64,000 nucleotides of DNA, taken from NCBI GenBank assembly GCA_018992685.1, contig JACVGT010000021.1, positions 81,748 to 145,747 on the forward strand. Direction: 5' to 3'. Shown piece by piece: positions 20,719-29,138 of this stretch. The position numbers and the translations under genes are program-made. This DNA comes from Theionarchaea archaeon. Lineage in GTDB: Archaea > Methanobacteriota_B > Thermococci > Methanofastidiosales > SZ-28-30. The notes below the pieces were generated by a model, which saw nothing but the letters and a program-made list of their open reading frames with translations, did not search any database and was not told the origin of the DNA. Numbering within the stretch: the first letter of the stretch is position 1; each line of letters opens with the position of its first letter.

Positions 20719-22131
20719 ATGCCCAAAGAATACAGGACCATTTCTGAGATAGCAGGCCCCCTGATGGTAGTAGAAAAGATCGAAGGAGTGAAATACGGAG
20801 AACTTGTGGAAATCGAGCTTGCTTCTGGAGAAAAGAGAAGAGGCCGTGTCTTGGAAGTGGAAGTAGGCAAGGCTCTGGTGCAGATTTTTGAAGGTTCTTC
20901 AGAGCTTGATGTGAATCAGACCAAGGTGCGTTTCCTGGGCAAGGGAATTGAACTGGCTGTATCCCAGGACATGCTGGGTCGAGTGTTTTCGGGATTGGGT
21001 GAACCAATAGATAAGGGTCCCAGAATTATCCCTGAAGATCGTCTGGACATTTCAGGAAGCCCGATCAACCCATATGCTCGCGATTATCCTATAGACTTTA
21101 TTCAAACTGGTATATCTGCTATTGATGGAATGAATTCTCTGGTGCGGGGACAGAAGCTTCCCATTTTCTCCGGATCAGGACTGCCCCATGCTGCCATTGC
21201 TGCACAGATTGCCAGGCAATCCAGAGTGCTCAAGACAGAAGAAGAATTCGCTGTGGTCTTTGGAGCAATGGGAGTCACCTTTGAAGAAGCCAATTACTTC
21301 ATTTCCGACTTCAGACAGACGGGAGCCATTGAACGGTCGGTAGTGTTCATTAATCTGGCAGATGACCCGGCTGTGGAGAGAATATCGACTCCCCGGATGG
21401 CTTTAACTGCAGCAGAATACCTGGCATTTACCCTGGACATGCACGTTCTGGTCATTCTGACTGACATGACCAACTACTGTGAGGCACTGCGGGAGATCTC
21501 TGCTGCCAGGATGGAAGTCCCGGGAAGAAGAGGGTATCCCGGGTACATGTACACTGATCTGGCCACCATCTATGAGAGAGCGGGTAGGATAAAGGGCAAG
21601 AAGGGTTCAATAACGTCATTTCCTATTCTGTCCATGCCCGAAGACGACATAACTCACCCCATACCAGATCTTACGGGGTACATAACAGAAGGGCAGATTT
21701 TCCTCAGCAGGGAACTGCACAGGAAAGGTATCTACCCCCCTATTGACGTGCTTCCTTCATTATCTCGTCTGAAAGACCTGGGTATCGGTGTTGTCAAGGA
21801 AACAGGGGAACTAAGAACAAGAGAAGATCACCCGGATGTTTTGAACCAGTTGTATGCTGCCTATGCCAGAGGAAAGGAAGCACGAGAACTGGCAGTCATC
21901 TTGGGTGAAGCAGCCCTGACTGACGTTGACAAGAAGTTCCTGGGATTCGCAGACCAATTTGAGCAGAAGTTTGTGGCCCAGGGCGACCATGAGAACAGGA
22001 CTATCGAACAGACCCTGGACATCGGCTGGGATCTCCTGACCACCCTCCCAGAAGGGGAACTGAAACGTATCAGGCCAGAATACATTGAGAAATATCTGAG
22101 ACCACGGAAGACATCCGGAGAAGGAGCATAA
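20719..22131 (+). CDS. atpB: A-type ATP synthase regulatory subunit B
   Basis: The 470-residue non-catalytic subunit B contains [19 protein letters not shown] in place of a true P-loop, as expected, plus [28 protein letters not shown]. It alternates with subunit A in the head. It starts directly after the atpA stop (positions 20716-20718). Confidence 0.98.
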   Translation: MPKEYRTISEIAGPLMVVEKIEGVKYGELVEIELASGEKRRGRVLEVEVGKALVQIFEGSSELDVNQTKVRFLGKGIELAVSQDMLGRVFSGLGEPIDKGPRIIPEDRLDISGSPINPYARDYPIDFIQTGISAIDGMNSLVRGQKLPIFSGSGLPHAAIAAQIARQSRVLKTEEEFAVVFGAMGVTFEEANYFISDFRQTGAIERSVVFINLADDPAVERISTPRMALTAAEYLAFTLDMHVLVILTDMTNYCEALREISAARMEVPGRRGYPGYMYTDLATIYERAGRIKGKKGSITSFPILSMPEDDITHPIPDLTGYITEGQIFLSRELHRKGIYPPIDVLPSLSRLKDLGIGVVKETGELRTREDHPDVLNQLYAAYARGKEARELAVILGEAALTDVDKKFLGFADQFEQKFVAQGDHENRTIEQTLDIGWDLLTTLPEGELKRIRPEYIEKYLRPRKTSGEGA

Positions 22132-22133
22132 CC

Positions 22134-22751
22134 ATGGCAAAGGTCAATGCAACTCGAATGGAACTACTGAAACTGAAAAAACGGGTCAAACTGGCTAAGA
22201 GAGGACATAAATTGCTGAAAGATAAACGAGATGAGCTCATGAAGCAATTCCTCTCTCTTATTCACAGGAACCGGGAACTGCGAGAGGAGATTGAACGGGA
22301 AATCGCAGTAGTGTACCGCACCTTTATGTCGGCTCGCTCACTGATGTCCCCCGAAATGCTGGAAGAGGCTCTCATGCTTCCTAAGGCGCGCCTGCACGTG
22401 GATGTTGGAACCAGATTGATCATGAGTGTCCAGGTTCCCCAGATCGTGGTATCACAGAAAGGGGAAGGCATCCTCTCTTATGGCCTGTACAATGTCCCCT
22501 CCGAGCTCGATGAGTCGCTGGAGGCACTCCAAGACCTAATGCCCAAGTTGATCCAGCTGGCCGAGATGGAAAAATCGCTGGAGCTTCTGGCAGCAGAAAT
22601 CGAGAAGACCAGGAGACGGGTGAATGCACTTGAATATGTGTTGATCCCCGAGCTGGAAAGTACTGCCAGATTCATTGAGATGAAACTCGACGAGATGGAA
22701 CGTTCAGCTCTGACGACCCTCATGAGTATCACGGGAAAACTGAGAGAGTGA
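22134..22751 (+). CDS. atpD: A-type ATP synthase subunit D
   Basis: The 205-residue central rotor shaft subunit has two long helices forming a coiled coil at the N-terminus (RMELLKLKKRVKLAKRGHKLLKDKRDELM) and C-terminus (RRVNALEYVLIPELESTARFIEMKLDEMERS). It is last in the operon and starts 2 nt after the atpB stop. Confidence 0.97.
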   Translation: MAKVNATRMELLKLKKRVKLAKRGHKLLKDKRDELMKQFLSLIHRNRELREEIEREIAVVYRTFMSARSLMSPEMLEEALMLPKARLHVDVGTRLIMSVQVPQIVVSQKGEGILSYGLYNVPSELDESLEALQDLMPKLIQLAEMEKSLELLAAEIEKTRRRVNALEYVLIPELESTARFIEMKLDEMERSALTTLMSITGKLRE

Positions 22752-22825
22752 GGGAGGATTGTAGATGAGTTCTCTTTCTCGCACATGACACGAACACTTT
22801 TATTCTTGTGCTTCCCTTGAAGTGC

Positions 22826-23782
22826 ATGGAGATCCGCAAGCTGCAGTGCACTGGAGGCGGCACCTACATTCTGTCATTGCCCAAGAAGTGGATAGAGAAG
22901 TATTCTTTACAGAAAGGGGACAGTTTCGGCTTATTTGAACAGGAAAACGGATTATTCATAACTCCAAAATTTGAAGAAAGAAAGGAGAAGCAGGTGGAGA
23001 TCACCGCGGACGAATTTGTAGCCAGAAAAATTATGACGTCCTACACGTATGGGTATTCCTCCCTTTCCATTACTGGTAACCTGACCAATGAAGTCAGGTC
23101 TCAGATTCGAAAGACGGTGGATACCTTGCTGGGATATGAGATAATTGATGAGAAAGAGAACGCCATATTCGTCCAGGACTTGCTGAACCCCTCAGAACTT
23201 ACCACTGAGAAAGCTCTCAAGAGAGAGTATTTTCTGGCTTCCAGCATGCATAAAGACCTCAACAGAGCCATATCTTCTCAGAGGTTTGGAATGGCAAATG
23301 ATATCATCACCCGGGATTCCGAAGTGGACAAGCTATATTTTCTGATTGTGAGGCAGCTGAGGTCAGCTCTCCAGAATACAGGGTTTGCAGAGAAGGTGGG
23401 TGTCTCCCCCTTGGAATGCCTGGATGTCCGCATTGTTGCCAAGAACGTGGAGGAGATAGGGGATTCGGCTGAGACTGCATCCCGCAACCTCCTTGAAATT
23501 GACTCAATGCCAGAAGACATTGCAGAGGATATGGTCAGCTTCAGTGAGCTTGCCTTCTTGATGCACGAGACAGCATTTAGGGCCTTCCTGGATGCAGACA
23601 GGGCAAAGGCGAACCTCGTCATTGAGAAACTTGACGAAGCGGTGTCACGGAAAGAGGAACTCGATGAGAGAATTCTGAAGGCTGAACAGGCAGTGCTTCT
23701 GGGAAATATTGTAGAGAATATCGAGATTATCTGCGAAAAGGGAAGTGATGTGGCAGACCTGGTGTTCACTCCAGAGGACTGA
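22826..23782 (+). CDS. Phosphate-uptake-regulator-like protein (AbrB-PhoU)
   Basis: The 318-residue protein has an N-terminal SpoVT/AbrB-type DNA-binding domain (MEIRKLQCTGGGTYILSLPKKWIEKYSLQKGDSF) followed by two PhoU-like helical repeats (about 110-310). Archaeal proteins of this build regulate phosphate uptake. ATG 22826 is chosen because a TATA-like ACTTTTATT near 22795-22803 predicts a leaderless transcript; a GTG at 22808 is in frame. No phosphate transporter genes adjoin it here. Confidence 0.88.
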   Translation: MEIRKLQCTGGGTYILSLPKKWIEKYSLQKGDSFGLFEQENGLFITPKFEERKEKQVEITADEFVARKIMTSYTYGYSSLSITGNLTNEVRSQIRKTVDTLLGYEIIDEKENAIFVQDLLNPSELTTEKALKREYFLASSMHKDLNRAISSQRFGMANDIITRDSEVDKLYFLIVRQLRSALQNTGFAEKVGVSPLECLDVRIVAKNVEEIGDSAETASRNLLEIDSMPEDIAEDMVSFSELAFLMHETAFRAFLDADRAKANLVIEKLDEAVSRKEELDERILKAEQAVLLGNIVENIEIICEKGSDVADLVFTPED

Positions 23783-23812
23783 CTCATAAGATATAAAGAA
23801 AAGAGAAGAATA

Positions 23813-25462
23813 TTACAAGATATCCAGTGCGCGAGACAATACGTGACTTCCTCTGTAATCAGGAAGCAGCATGGGTGCTCTCCTGTCTGTCTCTACTCCG
23901 GCATTCTGCAAAGCTTCTTCGTATTTCCGTACATGATCCAAACTCAATTTGCCTAGTGCCACTTTCTTCACATATTCTGCTGCATTGATGCCAGCTCGTC
24001 TCCCGAAGACATTGTAGTCCAGAAGCGAATTGCCCATCAGCCTGTTCTTTCCATGGACTCCACCTTCAACCTCTCCGCCTGCGAACAACCCAGGGACAGA
24101 CGTTTCCGCCTTATCGGTTATCTCCACACCGCCGTTCTGATAGTGAAGCGTGGGAAAGACCAGGATGGGGTCCTGGGTCATATCAATGCCAAACCGTTCA
24201 AACATCCGCACCATGGCCGCTAGGTTCTTTCTGATAGTACCCTCCCCCTTTAGATCATCGATCATGGGAGAATCCAGCCACACACCTTTCATTCCCGTGG
24301 GAGTGGTAAGCCCATTGTCCCTCCCATAGCATTCTCGAATGAAGTTTGCAGATTCTACATCTCTGGGCTCCAGCGGGTACACAAAGAGTTCACCATCCTT
24401 GTTCACCGGTTGGGCACCCAACCCCCTTACCTTCTCTGTCACCAGTAGTCCCACAATTTGCTCAGGGTACGCGGCTCCCGTGGGATGATACTGCACAGAG
24501 TCGAGGTCAATGAGATTGGCACCTACATGATAGGCCATAACAAGCCCGTCCGCCGTCGCTCCATAGTGGTTGGTGGTGGCAAATCCCTGGATGTGTAACC
24601 GCCCAAATCCACCGGTGGCCAGAATCACAGCCTTTGCCCTTACCACGTAGTACTGATCTGTCTCCATGTTGAAAAGAACAGCTCCTGCAATCCTGCCCTG
24701 ATCATCCTTTAACAACTCCACAGCAGGAGAGAATTCCAGTACAGGGACTCCAATGTTCCGGGCTTCATCCCTGACTGTCCGCATGATCTCCATCCCCGTA
24801 TAGTCCCTGGCAGAGTGCATCCTCTTTCTAGAGGTCCCCCCTCCGCTGAGCTCCATCATCACTCCTTTGTCATCTTTATCATACATGACTCCCAGTTCCT
24901 CATGCCACTTTATGATTCTGGGCGCATCCATGGTCAACGCTCTTACCAGTTCGGGCTTGTTGGTGAAATGCCCTCCTCCAATAGCATCCAGATAATGGCG
25001 AGGAGGACTATCTTCCGGTCGATCTGCAGCCTGAATTCCACCCTGGGCCATCATGGAGTTGGAGTCACCATGTCGCAGTTTGGTGGTTATGAGCATCCTG
25101 TCCACAGGTATCCCTGCATAGTGGGCCCAGAGAGCAGCAACAGTGCCTGCACCTCCACCACCGATGATGAGAATGTCACAATCATGATCGACCTTGGACA
25201 GATCAACATCATCAGGATCTATCAGCGGGTGGGCTTCAAGCAAATCTGCCACCTCATGAGGCAGGCGCTGCCCCTTGCTTGGTCCAATCTTCAGGTCTCG
25301 CTTCGCTTCCGGCTTGTAATCCGGGTGGTATTCGTTGAGAATCTGTTCCCTCTCCTCCAGGGTCATGGCCTTAAATGTGGCTTTCAGTCTCTGAGGGCGG
25401 GTTTTCTCCACTTTTTCTATTGATTCTCGCATGTAGTCTGGATAACCTCTGATTATTTCCAT
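23813..25462 (-). CDS. Fumarate reductase/succinate dehydrogenase-type flavoprotein (TfrA-like)
   Basis: The 549-residue flavoprotein has an extra helical N-terminus (about 1-95), then an FAD-binding GGGGAG motif near residue 100, SMMAQGGIQAA, substrate residues VQYHPTG, EKVRGLGAQPV and LHYQNGGV, and NRLMGNSLLDYNVFGRRAG. The position that carries the covalent-FAD His in SdhA (HTVAAQGG) is Asn here, so FAD is probably non-covalent. This, and its partners, suit the thiol:fumarate reductase A type; direction (fumarate reduction or succinate oxidation) is not determinable. It is last in a four-gene minus-strand operon. Confidence 0.88.
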   Translation of the reverse strand: MEIIRGYPDYMRESIEKVEKTRPQRLKATFKAMTLEEREQILNEYHPDYKPEAKRDLKIGPSKGQRLPHEVADLLEAHPLIDPDDVDLSKVDHDCDILIIGGGGAGTVAALWAHYAGIPVDRMLITTKLRHGDSNSMMAQGGIQAADRPEDSPPRHYLDAIGGGHFTNKPELVRALTMDAPRIIKWHEELGVMYDKDDKGVMMELSGGGTSRKRMHSARDYTGMEIMRTVRDEARNIGVPVLEFSPAVELLKDDQGRIAGAVLFNMETDQYYVVRAKAVILATGGFGRLHIQGFATTNHYGATADGLVMAYHVGANLIDLDSVQYHPTGAAYPEQIVGLLVTEKVRGLGAQPVNKDGELFVYPLEPRDVESANFIRECYGRDNGLTTPTGMKGVWLDSPMIDDLKGEGTIRKNLAAMVRMFERFGIDMTQDPILVFPTLHYQNGGVEITDKAETSVPGLFAGGEVEGGVHGKNRLMGNSLLDYNVFGRRAGINAAEYVKKVALGKLSLDHVRKYEEALQNAGVETDRRAPMLLPDYRGSHVLSRALDIL

Positions 25463-25471
25463 GAATATCCC

Positions 25472-26161
25472 TCACTTCTCAATATCCCTCTCTATGTATG
25501 ATTTCTTCAACTGGTCCAGGTCCATGGTGGTAAGGTTCTCCATTTCCTGATCGAACACTCCAGCTTCGATTTCGTCATTCCGCTCCTTCAGATGCAGTGA
25601 CTTGGGCAGGATGAACTTCCCGTACAATCGCCGGGCCAGCTGACCCACGTGATAATGGACAATATCTGCCGGACATCGTGCTGCACACAGCCCACACTGC
25701 AGACAGTCAAATGACAGTTCAGCTGCCTGTTCAATATCTCCTCGTAATGATGCCTGGATGTAGTCCATGACCTGCAAATCCTGTGGACACGCTTTAGTAC
25801 AGGTATTGCAGCTGACACATCGTGCAATTTCGGGGTACAACGATACAATGATGTTGGGTCCAGAAGCAAGTTCTTCAAGTTCATATTCTGCCTTGTTGGC
25901 AGGAACAAAAGGCAGTTCTGTCAAATACATGCCGTCCTCTGCAGGAGTCTGGCAGGCTAAAGCCGTCTTGAATTTGTATTCATCTTTTTTTCGGAATATT
26001 GTTCCACAAGCCCCACAGAACCCAGCTCTACATCCTGCTCCTCTGATGAACCGGTATCCTGCGTATTCCATGGCCTTCATGATGGTCAGTCCTTCAGGAA
26101 CGTCATATTCCTTACCCATGATGTAGACTTTGATCATTCTGGTCTTGATAGTATCTGTCAT
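25472..26161 (-). CDS. Iron-sulfur subunit (TfrB N-terminal/SdhB-like)
   Basis: The 229-residue protein has a [2Fe-2S] ferredoxin domain (GCRAGFCGACGT plus a later Cys in ALACQTPA; about 40-80) and two [4Fe-4S] motifs (CVSCNTCTKACP and CLQCGLCAARCP; about 125-190). It passes electrons between the flavoprotein and the HdrB-like partner. In methanogen TfrB this part is fused to an HdrB-like domain; here the two halves are separate genes 4 nt apart. No membrane anchor subunit lies nearby. Confidence 0.9.
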   Translation of the reverse strand: MTDTIKTRMIKVYIMGKEYDVPEGLTIMKAMEYAGYRFIRGAGCRAGFCGACGTIFRKKDEYKFKTALACQTPAEDGMYLTELPFVPANKAEYELEELASGPNIIVSLYPEIARCVSCNTCTKACPQDLQVMDYIQASLRGDIEQAAELSFDCLQCGLCAARCPADIVHYHVGQLARRLYGKFILPKSLHLKERNDEIEAGVFDQEMENLTTMDLDQLKKSYIERDIEK

Positions 26162-26165
26162 ACAA

Positions 26166-27023
26166 TCACCTTAACAGTCCTTTCTCTTTCAATAACGGTT
26201 TGGGATCAACATAGTGTTGATCAAATTCGAGGGCATCGAAGAGCCCCAATGATATAGCCAGTAACTGGGAGAAATACAGAATTGGCATGGGTGCCAGTTC
26301 CTGTTCCAGGTCTTTCTGCCTGAAGTCTAGATTGAATTCACACAGAGGACAGGATAGAACCACAGCTTCTGCACCTCTCTTGCGGGCAGAACTGAGAATG
26401 TGGTATGTTTTCTCGCATACAACCTCTTTATGATTTACCGTGTGATAACTTCCACAGCATTCAAGCTTATACGGATAGTCCACAACAGTAGCCCCCAGGG
26501 AGGTAAGAAGTTCTGCCATCACCGTAGGTCTTTCCGGGTTGTCGATGGAGATCTCCTCAGGTCGCAGCAATAAGCAGCCATAATAGGGTACAACAGTCAA
26601 TCCTTTGAGGGGGTTCTTTACGGGGAGAGAATCGAATCCCATCTCCTTCAATACTGTCAAATAATGAACCACCGTCACTCCGCCTGTGTAGTCTTCCTCC
26701 TGGTCCATGAACGAGTTCATCTTTTCAAGCTTCTCAGGGTCACTCTTCACCAGTTGATTTGCCTGCTCCAGGGTATTGTAGCACATGGAGCACAGTGTCG
26801 TCACTCTGTCATACCCCATGTCCTGGACTCTGATCAAGTTTCGTATCGGTGCCAACTGGTGCATGAGATCATCACTGGCCAGTGAATAGACTGTGCCACA
26901 GCAGTTCCAGCGGGGCATCTCGATGAGTTCAATACCCACTGCTTCTGAAACTGCCTTTGTGGTGTCCTCGAAAGGTTTGGCCGTTGTTTTCAAGGTACAC
27001 CCTGGATAATACGGAATCTTCAC
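26166..27023 (-). CDS. HdrB-like CCG-domain protein
   Basis: The 285-residue protein has two complete CCG modules: YYPGC...WNCCG...CSMC and YYGC...LECCG...CPLC. In HdrB these bind the two non-cubane [4Fe-4S] clusters that reduce heterodisulfide, and in SdhE/TfrB a related role is known. With both modules intact, disulfide or thiol chemistry is plausible. It is co-transcribed with HdrC-like and Tfr-like proteins. Confidence 0.9.
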   Translation of the reverse strand: MKIPYYPGCTLKTTAKPFEDTTKAVSEAVGIELIEMPRWNCCGTVYSLASDDLMHQLAPIRNLIRVQDMGYDRVTTLCSMCYNTLEQANQLVKSDPEKLEKMNSFMDQEEDYTGGVTVVHYLTVLKEMGFDSLPVKNPLKGLTVVPYYGCLLLRPEEISIDNPERPTVMAELLTSLGATVVDYPYKLECCGSYHTVNHKEVVCEKTYHILSSARKRGAEAVVLSCPLCEFNLDFRQKDLEQELAPMPILYFSQLLAISLGLFDALEFDQHYVDPKPLLKEKGLLR

Positions 27024-27027
27024 GAAA

Positions 27028-27432
27028 TCACCCTGTATACTTTCTGAAGTTTGACACCAAAGCTACCGGAGGAAGTTCCTTCAGATCTTCCTTGGAAATC
27101 TCAGATATTCTGATGTGATCAACGTTCTCTCGAAGAACAAGCAAGCGTAGTGCTTCCATGACTCTTGTCAAGTCCACATCCTTGGGACACCTGGTGGCAC
27201 ACTGGAAACATGATGCACACAACCAGATGGTCTTGGACTCCAACACGTTCCAGTCGTTGGCCTGGACCAACTCGATGACTTGATGAGGGCGAACATCCAT
27301 AAGAGTTCCTACAGGGCATCCTGCGGAGCACTTACCACATTTATGACAAGAAAAGATCTTCTCTCCACTCAATTCCTCTGCTTTTTCAAGGAGAGTCGTT
27401 TCCTTGGATATTTTCGGGATCATATGACTCAT
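27028..27432 (-). CDS. HdrC-like [4Fe-4S] protein
   Basis: The 134-residue protein has two [4Fe-4S] binding motifs, CHKCGKCSAGCP (about residues 30-41) and CASCFQCATRCP (about 72-83), in the HdrC arrangement, with a helical remainder. It should wire electrons to the HdrB-like protein encoded 4 nt downstream. It is the first gene of the operon; a TATA box lies at about 27461-27470. Confidence 0.88.
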   Translation of the reverse strand: MSHMIPKISKETTLLEKAEELSGEKIFSCHKCGKCSAGCPVGTLMDVRPHQVIELVQANDWNVLESKTIWLCASCFQCATRCPKDVDLTRVMEALRLLVLRENVDHIRISEISKEDLKELPPVALVSNFRKYTG

Positions 27433-27460
27433 CTCGGCTGTGATGAAGCCTCTTTACTTA

Positions 27461-27470
27461 TGTATATAAG
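27461..27470 (-). promoter_or_regulatory. TATA box of tfr/hdr-like operon
   Basis: On the minus strand CTTATATACA lies about 30 nt upstream of the ATG at 27432. The rest of the 263-bp gap (27433-27695) shows no gene or clear motif. Confidence 0.6.
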
Positions 27471-27695
27471 GTTTTCTATATGAGTTTAAAAAGTTTCTGC
27501 TGTATAAACCTTAATAAGTAGAGGCAAAGGAATCGGAAAAATCCCGGAGTAACTATCTTTCTGGCTGGTCTCAATCCCCCGCTTCAACTAGTGGCACCTG
27601 TCACTCGTCTTCTAACGTTCATCCAGTGCCCAGTCTATCCTACTCTTTAACTCCTGGGTTTCATCCGGCACCTGGCCGCATCTCTGGATACGTGT

Positions 27696-28823
27696 CTACC
27701 CGATTACCAGTGAGTCCAATGTCTTGGGGCACGTGGTCAGCGCATTGCCACCCGTCTTTGTTACCAAGACAGTATCAGAATGCCTGAATCCGCCAAAGCC
27801 AGGTATATACACACCAGGCTCATTGCTGATTACCATGTTCTCCTGCAGAACTGTTGTGTCACCTTCTTCAATCCACGGAGGTTCATGACCTTGTAGTCCA
27901 ATGCCGTGGCCCATTCTATGTCTGAGATAGCGTTCATATCCTCGTTCTCTGATCACTTGAAGGCATTGCTCATTGACATCAGAACATTTCACACCGGCCC
28001 TCACCGCTTCTCCACCCTTTTTTTGGGCCTCATACATGACTTCAAACGCTTCTTTTTGTTCTGGTGCAGGGCTCCCCACAAATCCTGTGCGTTCACTTTC
28101 TGCTTGATATCCACCAACAGCGGCTCCGAAGCTCAGAATGATAGACTCACCTTTTTCCACCTTCTTGCTGGAAGGTAACCCGTGAGGGAGTGCACCATTC
28201 TTCCCGGAGCCCACCAGTCCTCCGCACATGCCGCCCTGAACAGGCACAATTTCCTCCAGTTCTTCAAGCATCCGTTCAGAAACATCCATCCTGGTCCTCT
28301 CATTGATTTCGAATTCAGTGACTCCCGGACGTGTATGGTGGACAGCCCGCTCCACTGCATAGTCTGCATATTCGGCCGCTTTGGAAATTAGGACAACTTC
28401 CTCAGGGGTTTTCACCAATCTCATTTGTGAGATTATGCTGGAAGAACGAATTTTCAAATCAGAGAGTATTTTATGGGATGATATAGCAAGACTGTCCTCA
28501 ATGCCCACATTGACCAAGGCCCGCTTCTTTAAGTGTGATTTGATCCATTCGATGCGATTGATCTCCCCCGGATAGTCAAAATATGTTTCTACCTCTGTAT
28601 GTTCGGGGACATGATCCACCTCCAAGAGGGGAATCAACAAGAGGGGTACACCTTCTCGGGGAATTACTGCTGCCAGAGGTCTTTCTGTCCTCAAGTGAAA
28701 GAACCCTGTTGCATAGGCGATATTGGCTGGCTCAAAAAGGAGGAGAGCATCCAGAGACTGCGTGTCCAGAGTGTCTTGGATTTTGTGGCAGATCTTTTGA
28801 TAGAATTCGCTGCTCAGCTTCAT
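27696..28823 (-). CDS. Creatinase-like M24 family hydrolase (annotatable as Xaa-Pro peptidase)
   Basis: The 375-residue protein has an N-terminal creatinase-type domain (about 1-130) and a pita-bread fold domain with RHRMGHGIGLQGHEPP and ENMVISNEPGVYIPGFGGFRHSDTVLVT. The canonical metal ligands are changed: DFGA is SFGA, the second Asp is Glu (AESERT), and the final Glu is His (FRHSD), the set seen in creatinase-like rather than metallopeptidase members. The substrate is therefore uncertain. ATG 28823 is chosen since a TATATA box lies about 25 nt upstream; a longer in-frame start at 28931 adds a non-conserved tail. Confidence 0.85.
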   Translation of the reverse strand: MKLSSEFYQKICHKIQDTLDTQSLDALLLFEPANIAYATGFFHLRTERPLAAVIPREGVPLLLIPLLEVDHVPEHTEVETYFDYPGEINRIEWIKSHLKKRALVNVGIEDSLAISSHKILSDLKIRSSSIISQMRLVKTPEEVVLISKAAEYADYAVERAVHHTRPGVTEFEINERTRMDVSERMLEELEEIVPVQGGMCGGLVGSGKNGALPHGLPSSKKVEKGESIILSFGAAVGGYQAESERTGFVGSPAPEQKEAFEVMYEAQKKGGEAVRAGVKCSDVNEQCLQVIRERGYERYLRHRMGHGIGLQGHEPPWIEEGDTTVLQENMVISNEPGVYIPGFGGFRHSDTVLVTKTGGNALTTCPKTLDSLVIG

Positions 28824-28963
28824 AAGTTCTCTTTTCCCAATCGTGATATATAGGTTGCGGTGGAAGCAGTAACAACCTCTTTGAAGCTGCTTCCGTGACT
28901 GCCAGGGAATTCTTACCTGTTCTGCTGCCAAAGTTTATAAAGTTAGGTTTCTACCCCTCAATG

Positions 28964-29034
28964 GCGGCTGTAGTCTAGTGGTAGGACTCAAGCCCCCCAA
29001 GCTTGCGACGCGGGTTCGAATCCCGCCAGCCGCA
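28964..29034 (+). tRNA. tRNA-Gly(CCC)
   Basis: The 71-nt cloverleaf has acceptor stem GCGGCTG/CAGCCGC with discriminator A, D-arm GTC/GAC, anticodon stem CAAGC/GCTTG, and T-arm GCGGG-TTCGAAT-CCCGC. The loop CCCCCAA places CCC at 34-36. Position 33, nearly always U, is C here. CCA is not encoded. A TTTATAAAG box lies about 30 nt upstream. Confidence 0.93.
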
Positions 29035-29138
29035 TTCCATGTATGTGTTCCTGGGGAATTGAAGGTAGAGCCTGTGCCTGTCCCAGGTTCGAGGACTCTG
29101 GACCGCAAACCTATTTATAAGCACCTCAAAAGAGCATC

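Noticed and set aside
24815-25423. Plus-strand frame opposite the TfrA-like gene
   Set aside because: Shadow of conserved flavoprotein sequence on the other strand.
29070-29105. Second tRNA after tRNA-Gly, suggested by GGTTCGA near 29086
   Set aside because: No matching acceptor, D- or anticodon stems can be drawn around it.
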